A DNA stretch of 64,000 nt from Arachis hypogaea. Lineage: Eukaryota > Streptophyta > Magnoliopsida > Fabales > Fabaceae. A program made the translations under genes and the position numbers. Shown in pieces: positions 11,601 to 25,349 of this stretch. Where the stretch lies: positions 3,622,843-3,686,842 of the forward strand of contig NC_092044.1 in NCBI RefSeq assembly GCF_003086295.3, in the 5' to 3' direction. How positions within the stretch are numbered: position 1 is the stretch's first letter; every line of letters begins with the position of its first letter. The notes below the pieces were generated by a model that saw nothing but the letters and a program-made list of their open reading frames with translations, searched no databases and was not told where the DNA came from.

Positions 11601-13945
11601 AATATATTATTTAAATTAACGACTAAAATTATTAAAATACCGATATTTATGATATATTTACAAATCTTTCTATAGTTTTTTTTCCCGCAGATCAGGAATA
11701 ATTTTACTATTCCCTTTCGTTTAACTTATGCGTTACATAATTATATCTTGGTATGAGTACATTATTTCAGCTCTATATATTAGTCATGAAGTCTTTCAAA
11801 ACTCAGATAGAATCATTGCAAAATTTGGAAGAATGTTTATTACCATCATAAAAGATAAGTACCAAGATTAGTCTTTACGCAAGCCTGCTTTCAATTACAT
11901 AGAAACAAGATCCAAATGACGCAGTTGTTGGGTGTCATAATTAGATAACTAAATTCTAAATCAGGATTTGAGTTTGAAGTTTGAGCATTTTAGTAGAGTG
12001 AAAATAATATACAGATAGATGTGAAAAATTGAAAGGAATGTTACACTAATTAGAATTAAAGTATAGGACAAATTGTATAAATAAATAAAGGATGAATTAA
12101 TTTTATCTAATTGTAATTTTTTTAAAAGGATTATATTTGGTTATATATTTATTTTATATACAGAAATTTTAAAATTTATATATAAATTATTACAGAATGT
12201 AAAAATTAGCTATCATCATAAATTTTTATAAAATATATAACTTTATATAAAAATTGACTAATATCATAAGTTTCTAAATTTCTATGAATAAACTGCTATA
12301 TCTTGTAGAATATATAATAGTAGTTAATTTTTACATAAACTTTCTTTTACACCTTATAAAAATTTATGATGATAGTCAATTTTCACATAAATTTTTACAC
12401 GCACTTTGTAATAATTTATAATGATAGTTAATTTTATATAAACATTTAGGCTTTATAACGGTTTATGTATAAATTTTAAAATATCTATATTTTATAAAAA
12501 TAACAATTTTAAAAAAGTTATGCAATTTGTCTTAAATAAAATATAACATTCATGTATATATATATATATATATATATAATTAATAACTCATATAAATTAT
12601 TTATTAACATATAAAATATATACAAAAATATATAAATAATATATATTTAATACTAAATTTAATAATTAATATATAATATATAATATTTTTATAAATTTAG
12701 TTATGATATGTTCTAAAGACATATAATAAAATTATTATATATTAATAAAATATTTTAAATATTTTTATTTAATAAATAAAAAATAAATATATTAAAATTT
12801 AAATTTTTTGTATTTTTAAAAAATATTTTTAATTTATTACTTAAGACAGAAGTTAAATAAATTATATTTTTAGATATAAGAGGAGAAAATGAAAGGAATT
12901 ATTATTGTTGACGAGGAAGAGAGAGTTTAGTACAGGGTTGAGGCAGTGCGTGGGTGTTGAAGGGAGATGCTGTCCAAGTGTAAAGTGTTTGAATCTTAAA
13001 TTTCATATCAGCAATGATTAGGGTTTCATTTGACTCATGGATTTTTAGAACTCTTTTTCATTTTGGATTTCGCGTTGCATTTTTTTTTTTCATGCACATA
13101 TTCTACTCTTACTCTATAGTCTATAGCCATAACCTCACGTGGTTGCCAGTGGAAAATTTTTAAAAATTATAAAACGTTGGTCTAGTTTAAAAATATTTAG
13201 ATATGTAATAAAATTCATAGTTTATTTACTTAACAATTCTTAAATATTTATCTTACTGAATGATTTTAAGGTTAGTTCATTATGTTATTTTAATTTGATT
13301 AAAAATTGTCTAATATTTTAAATAAAAAATAGAAAAAAGCTCAAATTAACAATATTTATTTAAAATTTTTAAGTAAATATTGTTAAAAACAAAACATTAT
13401 ATATAAAGAAAGATTTAGCTAATAAATATATTTTAAATTTATTAAAAAATGAAAAATTTCTTTTAATTTAAGAAATATTTATTGTATAAAATACAGGAGT
13501 ACATAATAAAATTATAAATTTGTTTGTTTAACATTGATATAAACTACTGGAACTAATTATGTCTTTTTTAAAATATTTGTTAAACCCTTTTGGAATGAAT
13601 AAGTATGACGTCATCCATACATCAATGTCAATATTTCGTGCAGTGTGCCCATATAAGGACCTTCTCTCTCACTGTCTTCACGCTCTCTATTCTCTTTTTT
13701 GCCTCCTCATTATTATTATTATTTGGTGTGAATTATATAGATGATGCCCACCTTATAATCAATATGTATTACAAATGGATTTTCTAAACCTTTTTAATGC
13801 ACATTTATTTTAATTGAAATTAGCATCCTTTAACTCCTAAAATTTTGGTTACATATAAATTACTTTCATGAATTCTTTTAATGGTGTAACTTGCCTTCCT
13901 AATTTTTTTGAACTTATATGTGCTATTTCTTTAATTATTAATTTG
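11601..13945. other. Intergenic DNA with a ~350 bp foldback
   Basis: From about 12150 to 12500 several copies of a GCTATCATCATAAATTTTTA-like block occur in both orientations, so the stretch can fold back on itself. A (TA)n run lies at 12557-12578. The remainder, including 12880-13150 where base composition is more even, shows no coding sequence I can recognise. Confidence 0.45.
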
Positions 13946-14470
13946 GTATCGAAAAGATTTAACAATTGATAAAACAGTTTTTAAAATATATTATCGATAA
14001 AATAATATCTAAATGACTTAAAAATACAACAAAAATAATTAATATTTATTATATCTTTTATAAGTAAAAAAGATTGTATTTAACAAACGACTTGTATATT
14101 TGATACAAATTTTTATGATAATATTTAAATAAATATTTAGAAAGTGTACAAAAAATTTTAGATCAAAATTGATCTCTAAATTTTTTTTAATTTTTTAAAA
14201 ATATGTGATAATTCACAATAAAAAATCTTTTAAAAAATTCGCTTGACATAAAATTATCAAATTTTAAGAATAAAAATATTTTATTTTTCTAATAATAATT
14301 ACAAAAATTTGTATCAAAATATGATCTTTAAAGTTTTTTAGAATATATATTTAATATTTAGTTATTTTTGTCGTATTTTTAAATTTTTTGAAGATTTATT
14401 TATCGTTAATATCTTTTGAGAGTTATTTTTGTCAAAAATATAAATTTTTGGATATTATTTTAGTTGTTTC
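13946..14470. repeat. Diverged ~520 bp foldback element
   Basis: The left arm, with TTAAAAATACAACAAAAATA near 14017, pairs imperfectly with the right arm, with TATTTTTGTCGTATTTTTAA near 14363. The flanking parts of both arms also pair. It is non-coding and probably an old MITE. Confidence 0.5.
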
Positions 14471-17400
14471 TTTTAAAAGGAGTACACGTAAAAAATAAAA
14501 GAATTTAATGATCCATTTCGTGAATTAATCCAACTTTTAAGTTTAGATGTATTCTGAAAAAATAATATTATATATTTAAATATTTTTATTAATTAAATTT
14601 AACTAAATTAGTCTAATATAATAAAAATTAAATAATTGATATTATTTTAAATTTTATTATTTAACTTAGCTAAACTTGGTTTAGTCACAAAAAAAAACTT
14701 GATTCATAAAAAGAAATGTATAATATTAGTGTATTACTCATTGTGAAAACAAAAACAAAGTTATAAAAACAACAAAAAAAATGTAACCTACCTCATTGGT
14801 ACAAGAGAATTAAAATAAAAAAATAAATTTTTTAATACATTAAAACCCTTTCAAGTTTAGGTTTATTCAAATCTTCTATTTATAATATTTTAAAAAATAT
14901 CATAAAGTATTTGTTAACCGGTGAAATATTTAGATCCTGCAATGCTCCACCTTTTAAGATCAAAGAGTACATGTTAAACAATAGAAAAATCATTGATATT
15001 GATGAATGATGATAAGGTATCTTCAGAATTTATTCATAAAATAAAAAAATTTCCATTAACTTCCTTTAATTTTTTAACCTCTTTATACCCTCCCATTGTT
15101 TGAACAGACACAAAAAGAGACGTTGAGAAGTGGCCAAAACACATTAACTATTAAGTGCTTCCTTAAACAAGCATTTTATCTGAATAGTGAAACTGTGATT
15201 CAAACATTAATAGTTAATTAATATTTAAATAGAGGGTTTATTATTCTAAGCAATGTAATCCAATTTGTTTGGTCTAAGAGCTTAATTTGCTGCTATGCTT
15301 TCGTCACTAATTAATTGGTGAAGTTTATTGAGATGAAAAATAATTGAAAGTCTTAATTTATCATTCTAACTTTTTTTTCTAATTTTTAAATAAACAAAAT
15401 TTTGAATCTTTTATTTATTTAATATTTTTCAAAAAAATATATATACTTATAATTTTATTATTTAAATATTAAAAAATAATTAAAAGGATGAAGTAATAGG
15501 ATTCTTAACTATTACTCTATTGAGATTATGTAGCTCCACATTTTTTTTTATTATTTTTAAACGCACACAGTTATTAGTTAAATCTAATCGAAATTTTGGG
15601 TAAGACAGTGGTTTTATATCTTATTAATCCCTTTGGACTTTGAAAAGTGAAAACACACAATCAAAGGGTGAAATGATTTGAAATAAATAATTAATTAAAT
15701 CTTCGATCCGTACGTCACAATAATTGATATAATTAATTTATTTTTTTTACAATATAATCTCACTTTTTTAATTTAAATTTAAAATTTTAAGAATGTGTTT
15801 GATATATTGGTAAGTAAGTAAATATCAGATGATTTTATTCTAAGAAAATTTTATTCTCAATAAATTGAAGTTTTATATATATTGGAGTTTGGTACTGTAA
15901 TTATCGGAAAAAAAAAGAAATCTATTAATACTATAAATTAGTCATCATATATTTTTGTAATAGAACAATCAATCATCAAATTAAATTAATCAAAGTTTTC
16001 ATTGCAAAATAGAATAACAAATTTTTTCATTAACACAAAATATCAGCCACCAGTTAACTACCATTATACTTTTATATTTTTATTCTTATCTTTCTTATAG
16101 ATGTGAATAAAAATATTATATTATTTATAAAATTTAATTATAATTCTAAATATAATTTAATTTTATTATTTACTAAATTTGATTAAAAATATAAATATGA
16201 GAACATTTTGTATTTCTAAATGAATAAGTGATTGATGACTAATTTTTAGTTACATGGTTTTGAATCCTTAAATAATGTTCAAAATTTATTTTTTTTTCTT
16301 TATCTTCAGAAGAATTATTTAAAGTCAGTTAATTTTATACTTTATTAAATAATATATTGTTTGTTTTAGGAAACATTTTGTAATTTTTTGTTTATTCTAA
16401 TATATAGTGATTTAATTAAAGTAATAAATAACAAAAGTTACATTGTTATTTTTTTATATTAAAATTACATGATACTTGTATTCATCTCACATTTTTTAAA
16501 ATGTATAAACTAACTAATGAAACTATTGTGACAAACCTTATAATAATTATGATGATAAATGGTTCTAATAATTAACTACCTAAATTATAAATTCACTATG
16601 GTTAAAACAATAACTCATAGGTTTCTTCACTTGCTGAATATATTTTCAGAAATTCGAAATATTCGTACATTGAGAGAATAAAATAGATAAACATAATAGA
16701 ATATTGAAAAATATGCTTTAATTAACCTTTAATTATTTTTTTCTGATTAATTGTTTTTTCTTTCAAGTACTGTCTGTTAATTACAAGCAGGAATCTCATG
16801 TATATCTTAACCTCGTTTTACTTTTTGGGTTAATGTAATCATTAACTTTACAAAAAGTTTAATGGGCCTTTTTCATTGTCCTTTTCTACTTGGTGTTATG
16901 CTCGTTTTACCCAACATTAGAACATAGTGGATCCTTAATTAATCTAATCCTAAATTACTTTTTCACTAGCTTTATTTGTAATCTAAATGGTAGTGTGGAC
17001 CAAATTAGGGTTTGGACCAGCACCTACTTCTTACCCATGCTGACATGCATTAAGATGCAGTTTAATTTTTGAAAGATGTTCGACCAATGTTAGATTTATA
17101 AATAAAGTTTTACGTCTAAACAAAATACTTATTTAAATTTATTTAAATTATTATAATAATTTTTTTAAATCATACGCTCTTTTTTTCTGTTTTTTTTTCT
17201 TTTTCTCTTCTTTGTATTTTTTCTTCTTTTAAATTTACACACGCAAGTTTTTTTTCTTTACTTCTTCTCTTTTTTTTTTCTCTTTTTCTTTTTTCTTCTT
17301 CTTCTTCACCAATAACACTAACATTTTGTAAACATCTTTATTAGTTCTGATTTTTTTTGCTGTCATCATTAAACAAATTTATCATTTGTTTGGTCAACAA

Positions 17401-18852
17401 AAAAACTAATATTAAAAATTGCACTCTAAATTTTAGTGAAATCAGTTAAATTTTGTCTAGAGATAGATAAAATTATTTTAACAAAATCATAGAGATGGAT
17501 AAGAGATTTGAAATTTTCGTTGATCCTCTTTTATTCTAAATCTATCGTTCCCACTAGTGGGATATGCCGATAGGATTATGCTCAAATTAGGCGGCATGGG
17601 TTGTAAAATACATTAAATTAGAGATCATGTTTTTTGTTTGTTTGTCATGTTACAACAAAATATATTAGATTAGAGATCATATCTGAGCCTATGTATTATT
17701 AGGCATAATGTATATTTGATGTGTGGGGTGAGATGAGATCAAATTATGTTTGATGTCTTATGATGAGCATTGGTGATTTTTATTTCTTAAGGATTAAGTT
17801 TATTTTTTGACTTTCTAGGTAAGATTTGATTACTTAATGAACAGTGATCAAAATTAACAATTTTTTTTAAATCTTTTTTTTTCTTTTATTTTTTCTCTCA
17901 TTTTTTATCTCTTTACAATTCTAATTTATAAAAAATAAAATAATATAATTTGAATAAATTCATAAAATTTTAAAAAACATATTAAATGTATAATTAAATA
18001 CAATTTTAAAAAATCCCTTAATATTATTGACATAAAAATATATTATTATTAGTATACATACTTTTTTTATTTTTATTTAATTTTAATTTTTTACCTTTTA
18101 TCTTTTTAATTCATATTTTCACTTCTCTTTCTTCAAGAATTTATTATATGTAATTTAGAGAGAATAGTAATATTATGATTAATAATTAGAAATTTAGAAT
18201 TAAGATTCAGTTATTTAAAAAAATTAGATTTTGTGTTAATTTTATAAGTCTCAATATAAATTTATTTTATACAACATCTAATTATATATATAGAGAGAGA
18301 GAGAAAAAGAGAGAATATTATTTTTAAATAACAAGTATAAAAATTAATTATTTTTATTTGTCCAACAGACTTAATATATGATCAAATTTAAAAATATATA
18401 TATTAAATTCTTTTAAGTTGTAGATAATGAATGTTAAAATGAATTATCAGTAAAAAATCAAACTCTTTCATATAAAAATAATAACTAAAAAATTTATTAT
18501 TTGAATTTTTCTATCTACAAAGATTATGATTTTATTAACTGACAAAGACTTTTGTTTCCTATAATTTTTTTTAAAAATAATTTAATTTTATAAATCTTTT
18601 TTACAATCATTTATAACATAAAAAAAATTAACATCATTTCAAAAGATTTATATTTCCATAATATTATTACCAGTAAAAACATTAGTATATTTCTAAAGCT
18701 ATAAACATTCGAGGAGGGTGATATTGCCATTAGTAAATTTGATAATACCATTATTCCCTTCATGATGTGTGATATATCTAGATTTCTTTTGATGAAAGAT
18801 GTGAGAGGGCAGAAGGTGTTCTAAGAATTGTAGCGGAAAAAGAGATAATATT
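14471..18852. other. Long AT-rich intergenic stretch
   Basis: I see no gene or RNA here. Composition is strongly AT-biased, with poly-pyrimidine tracts at about 17165-17310. The open frames present are short and lack recognisable domains. Undetected old repeats are likely. Confidence 0.45.
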
Positions 18853-19355
18853 TAATTTGGTCTTTAAATTTGTGTGTAAATTTTAATTTAATTTTTAAAG
18901 TTTTAATTATTTTTATTTAGTCTTTAAATTTTGTAAATATAATTTATGTTAGTTCTTAAAATAATTTTCAACATATAAACATTAACGGAATACTATCGTG
19001 AACAGCCAAATGCCACACTAAATTTTGTAAAATGATATCGTTTTAGTTTTGGCACTCAAATAATCAAAAAACATCGTAAATGATGTTTATTAAAATTTTA
19101 CTTAATAAAATAAGTAATATGATGTTATTTTTAAACTATTTAAATGCCAAAATCAAAACTGTATCATTTTAAAAGTTTTAACGTGACATTTAATAGTCTA
19201 TAATAACACTCTATTAACGTTTTTATACTGAAAATTGTGTCAGGGACTAATATAAGACAGTTTATAAATTTTGGAGACTAAATAGAGATAATTAAAATTT
19301 TAAAAACTAAATTGAAACTCAGGTATAAATTTAGAGACCAAACTGTATTTTAGAA
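18853..19355. mobile_element. ~500 bp foldback MITE
   Basis: The left half begins with TTTGGTCTTTAAATTTGTGT. The right half ends with the complementary TAAATTTAGAGACCAAAC. Inner parts also pair, including the GAACAGCCAAATGCC region against the TGACATTTAATAGTC region. It is immediately followed by another, unrelated foldback. Confidence 0.65.
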
Positions 19356-19372
19356 TTGATTAAAGGATCCAT

Positions 19373-19883
19373 ACTATCTAGAATAAATATTCGAGTACTA
19401 GGATAATAAACATCTTCCCAAAAAATTAAACTAATTTTAAAATTCTTCAAGGATGAACTCTTAACTTTTTGGATCTAGCACTCTAATAACATATTATGAT
19501 ACCACTCATCCCAAAAATTTTAGCTAATAGAAAAATGTAACATTAATGATTATATCTCTAATACTTTATAAATCTCTATTGTATACATTGTACAAGTATT
19601 TATTTGGCTCCTCATACTTTTCCTTGATTAAAATAGGGAAAGTATGAGGAGCCAATGAAATATTTATACAATGTGTAGAATGGAGGTTTATGGAGTATTA
19701 GAGATATAATTATTAGTGTTACATTTTTTTATTAGCTGAAGCTTTTGGGATGAGTGGTATCATGACATGGTATTAAAGCGCTAGATCCGAAAGGTCAAGA
19801 GTTCGATTCTTGGTGAACTCTTAAACTAATTTTTCGAAAAGATGTTTATTATCCTTTGTACTCGGATGGTTATTCTAAATAGT
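19373..19883. mobile_element. ~510 bp foldback with tRNA-Met primer-site-like motifs
   Basis: Two ~245 bp arms pair along their whole length around the hairpin centre at 19600-19645, whose stem has GGCTCCTCATAC on one side and GTATGAGGAGCC on the other. Each arm carries a sequence resembling the retrotransposon primer-binding site TGGTATCAGAGC (TGGTATTAAAGC at about 19769-19780 in the right arm), followed by GAGTTCGATTCTTGG. It may descend from an inverted dimer of a small LTR/TRIM-type element. No target duplication was found. Confidence 0.65.
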
Positions 19884-21423
19884 GCAGGGGATGTTCATAT
19901 TGTATATTTGTATTATATCACAAAGGGTAGTAAGGTAATTACATATATTGTGGTAGAGTGCAATCCACGCTGACTGTACTAACAACACTGAAGATGCTAT
20001 ATGAGATAAGTTCAATTAATAACCAACTATGATTATTATGTTTCCTAACAGATCCATATCCTATATATCTCGGTAATCGCTGTACCATATTACGTACCTC
20101 ACATACAAACAGCATTTTGTGGTTGTAATTTTTGAAACAATTAGATAAGGTGTCATTAGCATGTGGAAGCAAAGAGGATGCTAGTAATGTGTGAAAAATA
20201 ATAAAAAGATTCCATCTAATTAGTGTTAGTTATTGCTTCCTGTTTGGAAACTGGGAAACAAAAAAGAATATGAATTAATTTGGAGCAGAAAATGATCCAA
20301 ATCGAGGTGTCATAGTTGCCAAATTTGTCAAATTTTTTGGTCCCTATAAGTTTGACACTAAATTTGACGAACTTGTCTTTTATAATAAATTTTAAATATT
20401 TAAAAATTATTTTATTTTTATATTTTTTAAATTAAATATTAATTTTTATCTATTTTTAATAAATTAGGCAACTATATATAAAAAGAACTTGCTTCCTGCC
20501 ATTGCTTCTTATAAAATCCATTTATTTCAAAAGAAAAAAAACCCTCCAATTTTTGGAGTATTATTAATTTATTTGTCATCAAGGGTTAGTGCACAATTCA
20601 ATTTAAGGCTATTTGCAAATTAAAGCCCATTAAAGGTGTAAGTACTAAGCAGAGTTATTGTTATTATTATTATTATTATTATTATTTTGTCCTTTACTTT
20701 TTAGGAGATATTATGCAAGTATATTTCATTGGAGTAAAATACTAAAATTCGAGTTAAAATTTATTAATTAAGGATGTAAGTATCATTAAATAAACAAATT
20801 TGTTTTTCAATTTTTTCTTTTTTTATGTTTTCTTTTTTTTTGCATTTTTTTGTTTGTTTTTCTTTTTTCATCCTCCTCATTCGGATGTTGACTCATTGAT
20901 GTTTTTTTAAACATTTTTTAAAATTTTATTTCTCTTTTTTTTATTTTTTATTTTTTATTTTTTTTGTGTCATGTGTTATTTATACATCATTTCTATACTT
21001 TTTCTACTATGTTTTATTCTAGAAAAGTTAACAACTTTTTGAAAACTTAATTAAAATTTAATTATAAAAGTATTTGTTTATCCAACCTTCTCTAATGGTA
21101 TATGCAAATTACTTATGGTATCTACAAGTAATACTTCTTTATTCAAGATGAATTTTAAACCTTAAAATCTTTAGAGTTGTGCGCTAACAAACTTTAACTT
21201 TTAAGACTACTAAGTTAAAGGCCTTTTTTTCTTTTCTTTTTTTAATTGGAAGCATATTAAGATAGATTGAATAATTTCTAATTCTAAGTTACACACTCTC
21301 ATACATATATCTTTTCTTTTTTTAGTCAATTCGAAATTTTTTAATAAAAAAAAAACATATGCCACTTGAGTTAAGATTTATAAATAATTTTATAATGCTG
21401 AAGGAAAAAATGTTTTTCATCTG
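19884..21423. other. Intergenic DNA with a TTA microsatellite
   Basis: A (TTA)n run lies at about 20655-20688. No gene is supported. Confidence 0.45.
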
Positions 21424-23724
21424 CTGAAATAGCGTGGCAAGTATTTAAAATAAACACGTGTCCGTCCCATTTTAATGAACGTGAAAAAGTAAAAGTTGTT
21501 GTTTGTGGTAGTACAACTAAGTGTGGGTCCTATCAATATCAGTGGAGCTTTGATGAGTTTTAAGTTTTTAATTAATTACCTTCTAATGGATTATTATTTG
21601 CAGCAATTTATGTTTATTGATTTATATTTTATTCTATTTTAATAGATGAATTATGGACTAGGCTATGTTTTCTTTTGTTCGTGGACTAGGCTTTAAGTTG
21701 AACTGGTCCTCAATGTGAAATTGTGAATTCGAAGTTAGAGTTTGTACACAATAAATATTTTTTACAATTTACTGTGAGCCGCGTGGATATTCGATAGTAT
21801 TGTAATGACACATTGTAGCTTAATTTGTGAAAAATTTATTTAAAAAAGGAAGGATAAGTTATGGAAAAATAGTAGCCAATCAACTTTTTGTGGTTGTTAA
21901 ACAATGAAAAAAGTTTGGAAGTTAAATTAAAAATTTTTAACAACTTCTACTATACAACTTATATTTTATATATAAACTATTAAAAAATAAAAAATAATTT
22001 TTTAAAAATAATTATTAACTCATTATGTTAAAATTAATAAATAAGTATACATATGAATATTAAATAAAAATATTTAAATAATTAAAATTATGACTTACTA
22101 GTACACATGAGATAATTTAAAGAATACAATAAGACGTATAATTTAAAATTTGATAATATTAATTATAAAAATTTATTAATTATAGACATTATAAATATGA
22201 AATTATGAATATTATGAGTATAAATTATAGATGTTATTAATATGAAATTATGAATGTTATATATATGATTTATAGATGTTATGAGTAAATTTATGAATTG
22301 AATAAATTAATTTAAGAATTTGACAATTTTTTAAATTCAATTATGATAAAATTTAAAAACATTTATGTTAACTTTATAGTTACTTATGCAATAACTAAAA
22401 AAATGATACGTGTATGGATGTAATATTTAACAAACATGAATTTAATTTTTAAATGTTAGTTGTATGTAATTATGGATGTTATGTATATAAATGTATGAAT
22501 GTTATGTGTATGAATATAGTAGTACAATATAATTATAAATACATATAAAAACACACCCAAAAAATAAATTGGTTTATTACCATACCTCATCAAAACTAGT
22601 GTGATTTTTTATATTCTAAAAAATTAGTTGACTGACAACAACTTTATCGGGTGAGTTCGTCTGCTGTTCAAATTCTTCATAAGCACCTTCAATCATAAGT
22701 ACTGTATTAAGGTTGAATTCAATCGCCATACTATTTGCAATGATAAAGATGAGTTCTTGTAAAATTCTTTGGCCTATTCTAAATTTTTAATTGTGCTTGC
22801 AATGGTATTATATTAGAGTTGTGAATTTTGAATAAAAATAATTGAATTAACCGAAACAAAATTATATTAGAGTAGTTTTCAGGTTTTGTATCACCATTGA
22901 ATGATGATAAATGACTTAAGAAAAAGAAAAAATCAATTACAATTAACTCATTTAATACAAATTATCATTACCGTTCTTTATAATTATTATTAGTCTTTAT
23001 TGTATTTTTAAATATAAAAATCAAATCATAAAAAAAATTAAGTATTGATTATAAGAATGTCTAATAGTAAAAAATATGATATTATAATTAATGCCATTAA
23101 TAAATGGAATTGATAAAAATATAATAAGTAGATTGATATGAAAGTGAAATAAAAAATAAAACTGTTGTTAAATTATATAAATGAAGTAAATTATAAAAAA
23201 TTTTAGCTAATTATAATTGAAAATTTGTTGTTTCCAAACTTTTTTCATTGTTTAACAACCACAAAAAGTTTATTGGCTACTATTTCACTTATCCTTCATT
23301 TTTCAAATAAATTTCTCACAAATTAAGTTACAATATGTCATTACAATACTATCCAGTATCCACACGGCTCACACAGTAAATTGTAAAAAATATTTATTGT
23401 GTACAAACTCTAATTTCGAATCCACAATTTCACATTGAGGACCAGTTCAATTTAAAGTCTAGTCTACTAACAAAAAAAACATAGCCTAGTCCATAATTTA
23501 TCTATTAAAATAGGATAAAATATAAATCAATAAACATAAATGGCTATAAATAATAATTTATTAAAAAATAATTAATTAAAAACTTAAAACATCGTCAAAG
23601 CTCCACTGGCATTGGTAGAATTCACACTTGATTGCATTGCTACGAATAGTAACTCTTACTTTTTCACATTCATTAAAATAGGACAGACACGTATTTATTT
23701 TAAATACTTACTACACTATTTCAG
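21424..23724. mobile_element. 2.3 kb element with ~490 bp inverted arms
   Basis: The arms are about 21424-21916 and 23228-23724. The outer ends read CTGAAATAGCGTGGCAAGTA (left) and CTGAAATAGTGTAGTAAGTA (right, reverse complement). Pairing continues through most of both arms. The loop, 21917-23227, is AT-rich and holds short repeats of an ATGTTATGAGTAT-like unit (22190-22290, 22470-22510) but no coding sequence. Long arms with no gene fit a non-autonomous MULE or foldback element. The flanks do not show a matching 9 bp duplication, so the class is open. Confidence 0.65.
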
Positions 23725-23741
23725 TCCAAGATTTATTGACC

Positions 23742-23790
23742 AACTTGCTTGAGTTTTTTTTTTTTTTTGGACGGGAACTTGCTTGAGTTT
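23742..23790 (-). mobile_element. Tiny 5'-truncated retroposon with target duplication
   Basis: AACTTGCTTGAGTTT occurs at 23742-23756 and again at 23776-23790. Between the copies are only 19 bases: a T run followed by GGACGGG. Read on the minus strand this is a short body plus poly(A) tail, as left by a very short target-primed reverse transcription event. The right copy overlaps the start of the target duplication of the neighbouring SINE. Confidence 0.65.
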
Positions 23791-24007
23791 ATATCTATTT
23801 TATTTTTTTTTTTTGTTTCCCACGGTATCCCCCAACCCGACAGGTTAAGGACTAATCCGTCGCGGTACTGAGCTCCATTTAAGGGTTTGCCGCTGGCCAA
23901 TGGGTTGCTGCATGCACAAGGCGAGATTCGAACCCCCGACACTTGCTTAAGCGGACTAGTGAGCTAACCACTAGACCAACCCAACTTGGTTTATATCTAT
24001 TTTATTT
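23788..24007 (-). mobile_element. tRNA-derived SINE, family 1 copy 2, with target duplication
   Basis: The SINE body is 23806-23989. It is flanked by an 18 bp duplication, TTTATATCTATTTTATTT, at 23788-23805 and 23990-24007. On the minus strand it starts with TTGGGTTGGTCTAGTGGTTA (A-box region about 23963-23979), carries the B box GGTTCGAATCTC (about 23923-23935) and ends in an A tail (the T run at 23806-23814). The perfect duplication shows it is younger than the copy at 4637. Confidence 0.88.
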
Positions 24008-24158
24008 GGAGATGAGATAGTGTATATAAGGACCCACTTAAGCCCACAACACTACAGCAGGGTAATAAAGACCAAAACATTTCCTCATGACCCAAAAAGA
24101 ACAACAAAAAGATTCCCCCAATAGGGGTATGGGAAACATCCTTGAAGCTGGAAAATTA

Positions 24159-24335
24159 AGGCCGCATTTGATTTGTGTTTTTATTTTTAATATTTTTTAT
24201 TTTTTTGAATTTTATAAAAAAATTAAAAATAAAAGATAAAAATAAAAAATAAAATTTTATTATTTTTATTTTTATAAAATTTAAAAAATAAAAAATAATA
24301 AAAATAAAAATATAAACCAAACGTATCTTAAAATT
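24159..24335. mobile_element. ~175 bp palindromic MITE
   Basis: It starts CGCATTTGATTTGTGTTTTT and ends with the near-complement AAATATAAACCAAACGTA. The interior is almost only A and T, and self-complementary. An open frame on the minus strand (24156-24383) is an artefact of this composition. Confidence 0.6.
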
Positions 24336-24973
24336 TTTTATGCTTGATAAAATTTTTTTTTTCTTTAAAAGGGAAAAAAACAAAAAAAGTATGACAAAAA
24401 AAAGGGAAAAATTAATACGTAATTAAAAAAAGGGAAAAACCCTGTTGTTGGCTTAAGTGGGCACTTATATATTATAATTTTCTCAAAAAGAAAAGTACAT
24501 AATTAAATATATAAAGAAATTTGTATATGATTTTGATGAGATATGAAAATGTTTTTTGGGACTAACATCTGAAATGAGTATATAGATAATATTTTTAAAA
24601 ACAGTATTTTACTATAATCTTATATTCTTATTGCACTTATGTGGCGGCATGCATGCATCATGCATGATATATATCTTATCTTGTACTTTCTAAAGAAAGA
24701 GACAACATATATATAATATTCTCAATAGTCAATAATTGGTCATAAAGATTATATCTTTTTTCCTTTTGTTAATTTGGGCCCGCTTTGATTCTTTCCAAGA
24801 TCTTCAAAACTTTGCTTCTGGTGGTGAATATATATGTTCAAAACGATTAATTAACTCTAAACCATAGATCACATGAAAAATCATAGTCTAGTAATTATGA
24901 TATTTGTCTTGTAATAGGTGTATTTAGATTCTAAATTTGGTTGAGACGATCAATAAAAACTTAATGTTGAGCG
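24336..24973. other. Intergenic DNA left of the hAT element
   Basis: Nothing recognisable apart from short ATGCATGC and TATATA runs near 24650-24720. The last 8 bases are the left target duplication of the hAT element. Confidence 0.5.
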
Positions 24974-25349
24974 CAGTGTTGTCAGAACCGGACCGACCCG
25001 GCCGGTCGGACCGAAAAACCGGTAAACCGGTGCCATAACCGGTCCGGGTGAGTAATCTAACCGGACAAGGAGTCGAACCGGAAAGATCCGTATTGAACCG
25101 GCCGGGTTTGATCAGAACCGGTGAACCGGCGGGTTTCGTTTAACCCAGACCGGTTCGAAAATTATTTTTTTTTTGTTTTATACTCTGGAAACGACGCCGT
25201 TTCTTTATTAAATAAAAAAAAAAACTTGCTGCTGAGTGCTGTAACTTGTAAGCCGTAACCCTAGCCTCCATCCCCTGTTTCACACTTCTCCTTCCCATTC
25301 CCAAACTTTAAGAGACCACCATCACCATGAGAGCTGAGAGCTGAGAGAT

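Noticed and set aside
24156..24383. Minus-strand Lys/Phe/Ile-rich frame
   Set aside because: Produced by the AT-only palindrome of a MITE.
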